This document shows, in pieces, positions 52,440 through 62,016 of a stretch of DNA of 64,000 nucleotides. Source of the stretch: Aliirhizobium smilacinae (lineage in GTDB: Bacteria > Pseudomonadota > Alphaproteobacteria > Rhizobiales > Rhizobiaceae); assembly GCF_006335145.1 (NCBI RefSeq), contig NZ_VDMN01000002.1:434001-498000 (forward strand), given 5' to 3'. Positions within the stretch are counted from its first letter, which is position 1. The number at the start of each line of letters is the position of its first letter. The notes under the pieces are model-generated. The model made no database searches. It saw nothing but the letters and a program-made list of their open reading frames with translations, and was not told the origin of the DNA. A program made the position numbers and the translations under genes.

Positions 52440-53258
52440 ATGCACGAACGCGAACGACATCGCATAATCTTGAGCGCGATCCAGGAAAAGCCTGTGATCA
52501 CGGTGCAGGATATTGCCGATTTGACGGATGCGTCCGAGGCGACGATCCGCCGTGATATCGCGTCTCTGCATGTTCAAGGCAAGCTGCGCCGGGTGCGCGG
52601 CGGGGCGGAGGCGATGCATCCGCCGCAGATCGGTCAGCTGGCGGCGCGCTCGTTCCGCGTGTCGGAATCGGTCAATATCGATAAGAAACGCTCAATTGCA
52701 CACCAGGCCGTCGATCTTTGCGACGAAGGTGAATCGATCATCATCAATGGTGGAACGACGACGTTCCAGATGGTGCATTACATGGCTGCGCGGCGCATGC
52801 AGGTGATGACCAATTCGTTTGCGATCGCCGAGCATCTGGTCAAGCATTCGAAGAACAATGTGACCGTGCCGGGCGGCACGATCTATCGCGAACAGAGCCT
52901 GATCCTGTCGCCCTTCGACAATGACGCGATCCGCAATTTTTATGCCCGCCGCATCTTTATCGGCGCGCAAGGGATCGGTCCGCTCGGGATCATGGAGCCG
53001 GATGCGCTAGTGATCCAGAGCGAGCAGAAGCTGATGAGCCAGGCCGAGGAGTTGGTTGTTCTGGTCGATTCATCGAAATTCCAGCGGCGGTCGAGCATGA
53101 TCCTGTGTCCGCTAGAGCGCGTCACCACGATCGTTACCGATGATGGCATTTCGGAGGATGCGAAACGCATGGTGGAGGATGCCGGGGTCCGGTTGATCAT
53201 CGCCGGTGTCGGAAACGTTTCGCAGACAGGTGAGGAAGATACCCCATCGGTCGCATAG
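52440..53258 (+). CDS. rhaR: DeoR family regulator of rhamnose catabolism
   Basis: Regulator of 272 aa. The N-terminal helix-turn-helix is of the DeoR type (VQDIADLTDASEATIRRDIASL, about residues 22-43, then LRRVRGGAEA). A DeoR sensor domain with INGGTTTFQM follows. GGAGGAG precedes the ATG. As first gene of the rhaRSTPQUK unit and divergent from rhaD, it most likely represses both units in the absence of rhamnose or an intermediate. Confidence 0.92.
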   Translation: MHERERHRIILSAIQEKPVITVQDIADLTDASEATIRRDIASLHVQGKLRRVRGGAEAMHPPQIGQLAARSFRVSESVNIDKKRSIAHQAVDLCDEGESIIINGGTTTFQMVHYMAARRMQVMTNSFAIAEHLVKHSKNNVTVPGGTIYREQSLILSPFDNDAIRNFYARRIFIGAQGIGPLGIMEPDALVIQSEQKLMSQAEELVVLVDSSKFQRRSSMILCPLERVTTIVTDDGISEDAKRMVEDAGVRLIIAGVGNVSQTGEEDTPSVA

Positions 53259-53312
53259 TGCGCCCGGCGGGAGGAAATGGACATAAGTTCAATCTTTGGG
53301 AGGAGAATTGGC

Positions 53313-54320
53313 ATGAAACTTTCTTCGAAACTGGCGAAGAAGCTCGCACTCGGCGCGGCATTGGCCGTCGTCATGATGTCGTCGGCGGCAAGTGCCGCAG
53401 ACATGAAGATCGCCCTGGTGGTGAAATCGCTCGGCAACGGCTTCTTCGAAGCCGCCAACAAGGGCGCGCAGGAAGCCGCCAAGGAACTCGGCGGCGTCGA
53501 GATCATCTATACCGGCCCGACCTCGACGACGGCGGAAGGCCAGATCGAAGTGATCAACTCGCTGATCGCTCAAGGGGTCGATGCGATCGCCATTTCCGCC
53601 AACGACCCGGATGCGGTCGTGCCGGCACTGAAAAAGGCGGCGCAGCGCGGTATCAAGGTGATCTCCTGGGATAGTGGCGTAGCACCCGAAGGCCGTATCC
53701 TGCAGCTCAACCCGTCTTCCAGCGAGCTGATCGGCAAGATGTGCCTGCAGCTGGCAGCCGACCATCTTGAAGGCGGCAAGGGTGATTTCGCCATTCTGTC
53801 TGCTACCACCACCTCGACTAACCAGAATATCTGGATCGGCGAGATGAAGAAGCAGCTGAAGGATTTTGCCGGCCTCAACCTCGTCACCACGGTTTACGGC
53901 GACGACCTTGCCGACAAGTCCTATCGTGAAGCGCAGGGTCTTCTGACCTCGCAGCCGAACGTCAAGGTCATCGTCGCACCGACCACGGTCGGCGTGCTGG
54001 CGGCGTCGCAGGCGGTCAAGGATGCGGGCAAGATCGGCCAGGTCTATGTGACCGGCCTTGGCCTTCCTTCCGAAATGGCGGGCGCCATCAAGTCCGGTGC
54101 CACCAAGGAATTCGCCATCTGGAACCCGATCGATCTCGGTTATTCCGCCGCCCAGATCTCCTATCATCTTGTAAAGGGTGATGCCGACGGCAAGCCGGGT
54201 TCGGAGATCACGGCCGGCCGTATGGGCAAGATCAAGATCGGCGACAATGGCGAGGCCGCCATGGCTGATCCGTTCATCTACGACGCCAAGAATATCGACG
54301 AGTTCTCGAAGATCTTCTGA
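53313..54320 (+). CDS. rhaS: Rhamnose ABC transporter substrate-binding protein
   Basis: Periplasmic receptor of 335 aa. The Sec leader is MKLSSKLAKKLALGAALAVV, ending SAASA-A. A mature ribose-binding-type domain follows (IALVVKSLGNGFFEAANKGAQ). The start at 53313 has GGGAGGAG nine bases upstream. The earlier in-frame ATG at 53277 would put charged residues before the leader. A hairpin follows its stop before rhaT. Confidence 0.92.
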   Translation: MKLSSKLAKKLALGAALAVVMMSSAASAADMKIALVVKSLGNGFFEAANKGAQEAAKELGGVEIIYTGPTSTTAEGQIEVINSLIAQGVDAIAISANDPDAVVPALKKAAQRGIKVISWDSGVAPEGRILQLNPSSSELIGKMCLQLAADHLEGGKGDFAILSATTTSTNQNIWIGEMKKQLKDFAGLNLVTTVYGDDLADKSYREAQGLLTSQPNVKVIVAPTTVGVLAASQAVKDAGKIGQVYVTGLGLPSEMAGAIKSGATKEFAIWNPIDLGYSAAQISYHLVKGDADGKPGSEITAGRMGKIKIGDNGEAAMADPFIYDAKNIDEFSKIF

Positions 54321-54338
54321 TCCCTCCCGGGACTTCAA

Positions 54339-54371
54339 GGTCCGGCGCCGCCAGGTTTATGGCGCCGGACC
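54339..54371 (+). terminator. Intercistronic hairpin between rhaS and rhaT
   Basis: Perfect 11-bp GC-rich arms GGTCCGGCGCC (54339-54349) and GGCGCCGGACC (54361-54371) with an 11-base loop. There is no T-run. It probably protects the 3' end of the receptor message and lowers expression of the membrane part. Confidence 0.65.
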
Positions 54372-54386
54372 GGCGATGATTTCCAA

Positions 54387-55952
<1,566 letters not shown>

Positions 55953-55962
55953 GGAAGCCGTG

Positions 55963-56952
55963 ATGAAGAAACTCTTGAAACACCGCGAACTGCTTCTGGT
56001 CGGCATTATCGCCATCATGGTGGCGGGGTTTGCCACCCGTGCGCCCGGTTTTGCCACGCCCGGAAATCTCGCCAATATTTTTAACGACACCTCGATCTTG
56101 ATCATTCTGGCGCTTGGCCAGATGACGGTGATCCTGACCAAGTCGATCGATCTTTCGGTTGCCGCCAATCTCGCCTTTACCGGCATGGCGGTGGCGATGA
56201 TGGATGCGACCTATCCAGGCATGCCGCTGGCGCTGCTGGTCATTCTGGCTGTCGGCATCGGCGCCGTGCTCGGGGCGATCAATGGTACGCTTGTCTGGTG
56301 GTTGAGGATTCCGCCGATCGTCGTGACGCTCGGCACGCTCACCATCTATCGCGGCATGGCTTTCGTCCTGTCCGGCGGCGCCTGGGTCAATTCACACCAG
56401 ATGACGCCTGGGTTCCTGAACTTCCCTCGCCTGCCCGTCCTGGGGATGCCGCTTCTGTCCTGGATGGCGATTGGCATCGTGCTTCTGATGTGGGTGGTGC
56501 TGACGCGAACCCAGTTCGGGCGCGCGACTTATGCTTCCGGTGGTAACCCGACGGCTGCGGTTTATGCCGGTATCGATACCGGCCGGACCAAGTTTCTGGC
56601 TTTCACCCTTTCTGGTGCGCTTGCAGGACTTGCCGGTTATCTCTGGGTGTCGCGTTATGCGGTCGCCTATGTCGATGTCGCCGCCGGTTTCGAACTCGAT
56701 ACGGTGGCAGCCTGTGTGATCGGCGGCATTTCCATCGCAGGCGGGATCGGCTCCGTCGCCGGTGCCGTGCTCGGGGCGCTGTTCCTCGGCGTCATCAAGA
56801 ACGCGCTGCCGGTCATCGGCATTTCGCCTTTCGCGCAGATGGCGATTTCCGGCATCGTTATCGTGCTTGCCGTCGTCTTCAACGCCCGTGCCGAACGCAG
56901 GGCCGGGCGCATCATCCTGCGCGATCGTGGCGCCAAGGAGGTTTCCGCATGA
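55963..56952 (+). CDS. rhaP: Rhamnose ABC transporter permease
   Basis: Permease of 329 aa of the RbsC family with eight to ten hydrophobic segments. It includes KSIDLSVAANLAFTGM near residue 65 and the C-terminal GGISIAGGIGSVAGAVLGA. The start at 55963 is preceded by GAGGAAG. An ATG at 55945 lies inside the end of rhaT without a ribosome site. It pairs with RhaQ. Confidence 0.9.
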   Translation: MKKLLKHRELLLVGIIAIMVAGFATRAPGFATPGNLANIFNDTSILIILALGQMTVILTKSIDLSVAANLAFTGMAVAMMDATYPGMPLALLVILAVGIGAVLGAINGTLVWWLRIPPIVVTLGTLTIYRGMAFVLSGGAWVNSHQMTPGFLNFPRLPVLGMPLLSWMAIGIVLLMWVVLTRTQFGRATYASGGNPTAAVYAGIDTGRTKFLAFTLSGALAGLAGYLWVSRYAVAYVDVAAGFELDTVAACVIGGISIAGGIGSVAGAVLGALFLGVIKNALPVIGISPFAQMAISGIVIVLAVVFNARAERRAGRIILRDRGAKEVSA

Positions 56953-57962
56953 GCGACATCGTGACTGAAACCAGAACCCGTTCCGCCATTCCCGACCGGC
57001 TTGGCACGCCGGTGAGCCGTCTGCTCGGTAGCTGGGAGGTGCTTCTGTTCGGCGTGGCAATCGCAATCTTCATCGCCAATTCCTTCGCCTCACCCTACTT
57101 CCTCAATGCTTGGAACCTGTCGGACGCAACGTTCAATTTCACCGAAAAGGCGATGATCGCCTTTGCCATGGCGATGCTGATCATTGTCGGGGAGATCGAC
57201 CTTTCGGTTGCGGCGATCATTGCGCTCGCTTCCACTGCCATGGGGGCGGCGGCCCAGATGGGGATCGGGACGCCCGGTCTGGTGGCGATCGGCCTTGCTG
57301 TCGGGCTTGTCTGCGGGGCGATCAACGGGACGTTGGTTTCGGTGCTGAAACTGCCCTCGATCGTTGTCACCATCGGTACGATGAGCCTGTTTCGCGGCAT
57401 TTCCTATATCACTCTCGGCGACAAGGCCTACGGCAAGTATCCGGCCGATTTCGCCTACTTCGGGCAGGGTTATGTCGTCTGGGTCTTCTCGTTCGAATTC
57501 GTGCTGTTCATCGCGCTGGCCGTCATCTTCGGCATCATCCTGCATGCCACCAATTTCGGCCGGCAGGTCTATGTTATCGGCAATAACGAGTTTGCTGCAC
57601 GCTTCTCCGGCATTCCGGTCGAGCGGGTGAAATTCAAGCTTTTCCTGCTGACCGGTCTGATGTCCGGCATTGCCGCCGTCTGCCTCACCTCGCGGCTCGG
57701 CTCTACCCGACCCTCGATCGCTCAAGGGTGGGAGCTGGAGGTCGTCACCATGGTGGTTCTCGGCGGCGTCTCCATTCTTGGGGGCGCGGGCACGATTGCC
57801 GGCGTTGTTATCGCGGCCTTCGTCATGGGGCTCGTTACCTTCGGGCTTGGGCTTCTCAACGTGCCGGGCATCGTCATGTCGATCTTTGTCGGCCTGCTTC
57901 TGATCATCACCATCGCGCTGCCCATCGTGGTGCGCCGCATCAAGTTCATGAGCACGAAATGA
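56949..57962 (+). CDS. rhaQ: Rhamnose ABC transporter permease
   Basis: Second permease, 337 aa, with the RbsC-family segments [15 protein letters not shown] near residue 80 and [17 protein letters not shown] near residue 270. It overlaps rhaP by 4 bases at its start and rhaU by 4 bases at its end, so the three are translationally coupled. It completes the rhamnose pore. Confidence 0.9.
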   Translation: MSDIVTETRTRSAIPDRLGTPVSRLLGSWEVLLFGVAIAIFIANSFASPYFLNAWNLSDATFNFTEKAMIAFAMAMLIIVGEIDLSVAAIIALASTAMGAAAQMGIGTPGLVAIGLAVGLVCGAINGTLVSVLKLPSIVVTIGTMSLFRGISYITLGDKAYGKYPADFAYFGQGYVVWVFSFEFVLFIALAVIFGIILHATNFGRQVYVIGNNEFAARFSGIPVERVKFKLFLLTGLMSGIAAVCLTSRLGSTRPSIAQGWELEVVTMVVLGGVSILGGAGTIAGVVIAAFVMGLVTFGLGLLNVPGIVMSIFVGLLLIITIALPIVVRRIKFMSTK

Positions 57963-58279
57963 TTTTGGAAAAATACGCATTCAAGATGAAACTGAACCCC
58001 GGCATGGAGGCGGAATATCGCAAGCGCCATGATGAGATCTGGCCGGAACTGAGTGCGCTTTTGCGCGAAGCGGGGGTGCGGGATTATTCCATCCATCTCG
58101 ACCGCGAGACCAACACGCTCTTCGGCGTGTTGTCCCGCCCGGTGGATCACTCGATGGCGAGCCTGCCTGAACACCTGGTGATGAAGCGGTGGTGGGCGCA
58201 TATGGCCGATATTATGGAAACCAATCCGGACAATTCGCCGGTTCAAAGCGATCTGGTCACGGTGTTCCATCTGCCATGA
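57959..58279 (+). CDS. rhaU: L-rhamnose mutarotase
   Basis: Protein of 106 aa with the RhaM/RhaU sequence: [27 protein letters not shown] at the start, [16 protein letters not shown] in the middle, and [11 protein letters not shown]. It interconverts the anomers of L-rhamnose, supplying the form used by the kinase or isomerase. The ATG at 57959 overlaps the rhaQ stop. Longer frames from upstream would run through rhaQ. Its 3' end overlaps rhaK by 4 bases. Confidence 0.93.
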   Translation: MILEKYAFKMKLNPGMEAEYRKRHDEIWPELSALLREAGVRDYSIHLDRETNTLFGVLSRPVDHSMASLPEHLVMKRWWAHMADIMETNPDNSPVQSDLVTVFHLP

Positions 58280-59646
58280 GCAATTTCGAACGGATCGCCG
58301 TCCTCGATATCGGCAAGACCAATGCGAAAGTCGTGATTTTCGATGCCGCAAGTGGCGCGGAGATCGAGACGCGGCGCATGCCCAACCGGGTTCTGTCAGG
58401 GCCGCCCTACCCCCATTACGACGTCGAAGCGCTCTGGTCTTTTTTGATCGAGAGCCTTGCCGCCTTTGCCACGCAGCCCGGTTTCGATGCCATCTCGATC
58501 ACCACGCATGGCGCCGCCGCCGCACTGATCGATGCCGATGGGCAACTGGCATTGCCGGTGCTGGATTACGAGCATCTGTATCCCGAGGAGATCCAGCGGG
58601 CCTATGACGCGGTGCGTCCGGGGTTTGCCGAGACATTTTCCCCTCGCCTGTCCGGCGGGCTTAATCTCGGTGCGCAGATCCACTACCAGAAGACAGCGTT
58701 TCCCGAAGAGTTTTCGCGAGTGCGGACGATCCTGACCTATCCGCAATATTGGGCTTACAAACTGAGCGGTATCGCGGCCAACGAGGTGACGTCGCTCGGT
58801 TGCCATACGGATCTCTGGAGGCCGGATGAGGGAGCCTATTCCGCGCTCGTTGATGTGCTGGGGGTGCGTGAGCCGATGGCTCCGGTGCATTCGGCCTTTG
58901 ATCGCGTCGGGTCCGTTTTGCCTGAAATTGCTTCAGAGATTTCGCTGTCCCGGCCTGTCCCGGTCTTTTGCGGTATCCATGATTCCAACGCTTCCCTTTT
59001 GCCGTATCTCGCCGGACGGGAGGCTCCATTTGCCGTCGTCTCGACGGGGACATGGGTGATCAATTTCGCTGTTGGCGGGGATATCGATCGGCTGGACAAG
59101 GCACGCGATACGCTGGCGAATGTCGATGCCTATGGACGTATCGTGCCGTCGGCCCGCTTTATGGGCGGGCGTGAGTTCGAAGTGCTGACGGGGGAATTGG
59201 GTGTTCTGGACCAGGAGCGGGCGAGGGCCGCTTTGCCAGGTGTGTTCGAAAAGCGGCTGATGCTGTTGCCGAATATCGTACCGGGGTCGGGTCCGTTCCC
59301 GGGGCGGCAGAGGGAATGGGCGAACGACGAAGGCGTCTCGGCTGACGAGCGGTGGGCAGCGGCCTGCCTGTATTTCGCGCTGATGACGGAGACCTGCCTT
59401 GGTCTTGCGGGTGCAAAAGGCATGATCCTCGTTGAAGGACCTTTTGCGCTTAATCCGCTTTATCTGAGCTTGTTGTCCGGTCTGACGGAGCGGGATGTCG
59501 TGGCGGTTCCGGGATCGACGGGGACGAGCCAAGGGGCGGCTTTGCTGGCCGGCGTGGAGCCTGCCGCGCGCAAGGGTGCGACAGCCGTTGCCATCGATCA
59601 TCACAGTTTAGCGGAATATCGGGCTGATTGGCTTGGTCGCACCTGA
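58276..59646 (+). CDS. rhaK: Rhamnose-pathway FGGY family sugar kinase
   Basis: Kinase of 456 aa of the FGGY type. The phosphate-1 motif is [14 protein letters not shown] near residue 10, HDSNASL is near residue 237, and the adenosine motif region is [11 protein letters not shown] near residue 255. A late [14 protein letters not shown] follows. It phosphorylates the rhamnose-derived ketose. Work on R. leguminosarum (from memory) also ties RhaK to transporter function. The start overlaps rhaU (ATGA), and it is the last gene of the rhaRSTPQUK unit. Confidence 0.92.
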   Translation: MSNFERIAVLDIGKTNAKVVIFDAASGAEIETRRMPNRVLSGPPYPHYDVEALWSFLIESLAAFATQPGFDAISITTHGAAAALIDADGQLALPVLDYEHLYPEEIQRAYDAVRPGFAETFSPRLSGGLNLGAQIHYQKTAFPEEFSRVRTILTYPQYWAYKLSGIAANEVTSLGCHTDLWRPDEGAYSALVDVLGVREPMAPVHSAFDRVGSVLPEIASEISLSRPVPVFCGIHDSNASLLPYLAGREAPFAVVSTGTWVINFAVGGDIDRLDKARDTLANVDAYGRIVPSARFMGGREFEVLTGELGVLDQERARAALPGVFEKRLMLLPNIVPGSGPFPGRQREWANDEGVSADERWAAACLYFALMTETCLGLAGAKGMILVEGPFALNPLYLSLLSGLTERDVVAVPGSTGTSQGAALLAGVEPAARKGATAVAIDHHSLAEYRADWLGRT

Positions 59647-59726
59647 CAGCTAAGCGGATGTTTCGATGCCGGCAATCGAGCGGCCATCCTTTGGCGGCGA
59701 GCGCTATTCTCCGAGACAGCTTGAGC

Positions 59727-59742
59727 GTTGACAGCTGTCAAC
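59727..59742. promoter_or_regulatory. parS/centromere-like palindrome, perfect copy 1
   Basis: GTTGACAGCTGTCAAC is a perfect 16-bp palindrome fitting the rhizobial repABC centromere consensus GTTNNCNGCNGNNAAC (from memory). An identical copy lies 220 bases downstream. RepB encoded at 45932 is the probable ligand. Confidence 0.7.
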
Positions 59743-59946
59743 AGCTACGCAACAGCCTGATCCCCGTGTGATGGACGGGATGTCTCTAGCTGTGACCGCG
59801 AGTTGGTCTCGGCCAGGGCGCTTGTAGCAGATGCGGCTGCATGGTTCTTCGGCGAGGAGAGGGAGGGGCGCTTCGGCCGATACGACATGTGGACCTTGGA
59901 GCGGAGTTCGAGCGATAGGCTTGTTCTCGCATGGAAGCGTGAAGCT

Positions 59947-59962
59947 GTTGACAGCTGTCAAC
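59947..59962. promoter_or_regulatory. parS/centromere-like palindrome, perfect copy 2
   Basis: Second GTTGACAGCTGTCAAC. Flanking AGCT on both sides extends the symmetry to 24 bp (59943-59966). Same orientation-free site as at 59727. Confidence 0.7.
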
Positions 59963-60594
59963 AGCTCCTTCGGGTCCTGAAACGATCGACCCGTGATAAC
60001 CGCGTTTGCTAGTTTCCAGGGGCCTCTTCGAGGACTATAATACGAATCACGAAATCCCCCTCAGCCTGATCTTTTTCACCGATTATGGTTAACTATGCGG
60101 TAGCGAAACTAAACCGCTACTTAAGTTTCTTTTCCGTCTTCGTGCCTAGTTTTTTCAATGAATTAACCCAGGCCTGTTTTTGAGTGAGCGTGACCTTTTC
60201 AGGTCGGCGAGACGTTCATCCCGATTGTCAGGCTACGAAACGGCCAACCGCGGGCAGCCCGCGTTTCCCGGACGCCTCAAGAAATCTGCCAGAACAGTCT
60301 GCAGGCTTCATAGGGAGCAAAAACCAGATGCGAGCTTAGAGAGGCCAGTTGAAGCAAAAGGCCAAAGCTTCCCAGCATAGTGCCGGCCGTTCGGTGTTCT
60401 GCCCGGTAGGAATAGAGGAAAATGTGATAGCTGCACGCTTTCAGGAGTCGGTTTTTACCGATGAAAACTTGTCTTCTTTGAAATTGCTCACGTTTTTCTT
60501 GTCTCCGCGCCAATACTATTGAGGGATAGAGGATTCACGCGAACATGAACCTGTATTAGCATCGGTTCTGCGAGATGATTCGCAGTAAACGCTG

Positions 60595-60837
60595 ATGATT
60601 AGCGAGGCTACATTGAACGCGCAAAGTCATGTACTGGATCATGGCAGTTCAATCGAACATTGGGCCATGAATCGCGCGCACCAGATCGTGGTGCATCAAG
60701 GCATGCGGCTCGTCGAGGCTGCCCAGAGCCTGGACCGAAAACAAACCAGCGCCAATACCTACGCTCTTCGCAAGGCGATCATGGATTGCCTGATCGAAGC
60801 GATGAAGGATGGCCCTCATCCGACGGCCGCTGAATAA
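60595..60837 (+). CDS. Hypothetical protein, 80 aa
   Basis: A short frame reading MISEATLNAQSHVLDHGSS, then a predicted helical stretch (HQIVVHQGMRLVEAAQSLD and TYALRKAIMDCLIEAMK). It is preceded by no clear ribosome site (GCAGTAAACGCTG). The amphipathic composition resembles a real small soluble protein more than noise. I do not recognise a family. Confidence 0.45.
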   Translation: MISEATLNAQSHVLDHGSSIEHWAMNRAHQIVVHQGMRLVEAAQSLDRKQTSANTYALRKAIMDCLIEAMKDGPHPTAAE

Positions 60838-60947
60838 GGCATCACTGAAAATTGAGGTCCGAGCCATGTCCGGGCCAGGGTAGGGGATCGCCTCTAGAGC
60901 ATCCTGTGTTACAGTCCGGCATTCGACACTGCAGTGAATGGATTGCC

Positions 60948-61724
60948 ATGCTCACAACACTTGCATTGTTAATGACCCTGTCCGCGACCAATACCTTGAT
61001 GGCGCAAGGCGGGCAGGAAGTGGATGTCGAACTCGTGCTCGCGGTCGATACATCCCGATCGATGGACACCGAAGAAGCCCGCATCCAGCGCGAAGGTTAC
61101 GTGTCGGCGCTGAAGCACAAAGAGTTCATCGACGCGGTCAAGACCGGGCTGACGGGCCGCATCGCCATCAGTTATTTCGAGTGGGCCGGTGATGTCGTTC
61201 CGGGTTCGGTGATAGACTGGCAGATCATCGAGAATGAACAGGATGCCATTGCCTTTGCCGACAAGGTAGAGGCACGGCCGGTCGAGATGCAGCGCCGCAC
61301 GTCGATTTCGGCTGCAATCGTGCAGGGCGCGACCATGCTGATCTCCAATTCCTATCATGGCTTTCGACAGGTGATCGATGTGTCGGGTGACGGGCCGAAC
61401 AATTCGGGCAATCCTGTTGTGCCTGCACGCGACAAGGCTGTCGAGGCCGGCATTGTCATCAACGGCCTGGCGATCATGCTGAGACCGTCGGGAACACCGG
61501 GCGGGCTCGATCAATATTACAGCGACTGTGTTGCGGGCGGGCCGGGCTCGTTCGTTCTGCCGGTTCATGACATCGACGATTTCGGTGTCGCGGTCCGTCG
61601 CAAACTGGTGATGGAAGTCAGTGGCATCGAACCGCAGCCATTGGTTCGCCGTATTGCCGACAAACCGCCCAGAAGCGATTGCCTGGTTGGTGAAAAGCAG
61701 TGGCAGGATATGTTCGACCGCTGA
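60948..61724 (+). CDS. DUF1194 family, VWA-like secreted protein
   Basis: Protein of 258 aa with a short N-terminal hydrophobic leader (MLTTLALLMTLSA, then LMAQGG). The von Willebrand A-type domain has the MIDAS motif D-T-S-R-S (in LVLAVDTSRSMDTEE) near residue 34 and VIDVSGDGPNNSG near residue 147, as in the DUF1194 family. It is probably periplasmic. Two cysteines near 195 and 245 could form a disulfide. The start codon choice is uncertain, since the ribosome site is weak and an upstream in-frame ATG at 60852 exists. Function unknown. Confidence 0.75.
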   Translation: MLTTLALLMTLSATNTLMAQGGQEVDVELVLAVDTSRSMDTEEARIQREGYVSALKHKEFIDAVKTGLTGRIAISYFEWAGDVVPGSVIDWQIIENEQDAIAFADKVEARPVEMQRRTSISAAIVQGATMLISNSYHGFRQVIDVSGDGPNNSGNPVVPARDKAVEAGIVINGLAIMLRPSGTPGGLDQYYSDCVAGGPGSFVLPVHDIDDFGVAVRRKLVMEVSGIEPQPLVRRIADKPPRSDCLVGEKQWQDMFDR

Positions 61725-62016
61725 GACAGATCTGGTGTCAACTATCGCGGAGGCGCTGTCTAATGTCTTCGCTGTCGGTCAGATCGGGAAAGCCGGATGG
61801 GCTGAAATCGATGGCTTCCGTAAATCGGGTCCGTTAAGAATGCGCTCGGCCGTTGTTGACCGGGCAAGGCTGACGCCGAAGGACTACATTTACCGAAATG
61901 CGGTATCTTGTCACACGGGCTCGGTTGACGTACTCCAAATCCGAAGGCCTCGGGCCGCATAAATCGTTCGGTGGCGCTGCGTTTCAGCGCCAAAAGCTAA
62001 TGACGTTGGGACTGTG
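61725..62016. other. Non-coding interval upstream of acnB
   Basis: 292 bases in which I see no gene, palindrome or clear promoter. The last bases carry a weak TTGGGA ribosome-like site before the acnB start. Confidence 0.5.

Larger units (their letters stand above)
59647..60594. other. Non-coding interval with centromere-like palindromes
   Basis: 948 bases after rhaK. It contains the two perfect parS-type palindromes at 59727 and 59947, a small inverted repeat GTAGCG/CGCTAC near 60100-60120, and an AT-richer second half (about 60030-60180). Short open frames here lack ribosome sites and recognisable sequence. Confidence 0.65.

Noticed and set aside
59803-60012. A 69-codon frame running through the second parS-like palindrome
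   Set aside because: No ribosome site or recognisable sequence, and it is interrupted in meaning by the palindrome.
60180-60380. A 66-codon frame after the centromere-like sites
   Set aside because: It begins with a non-ATG codon, has no ribosome site, and has an Arg/Ser-rich composition typical of chance frames.
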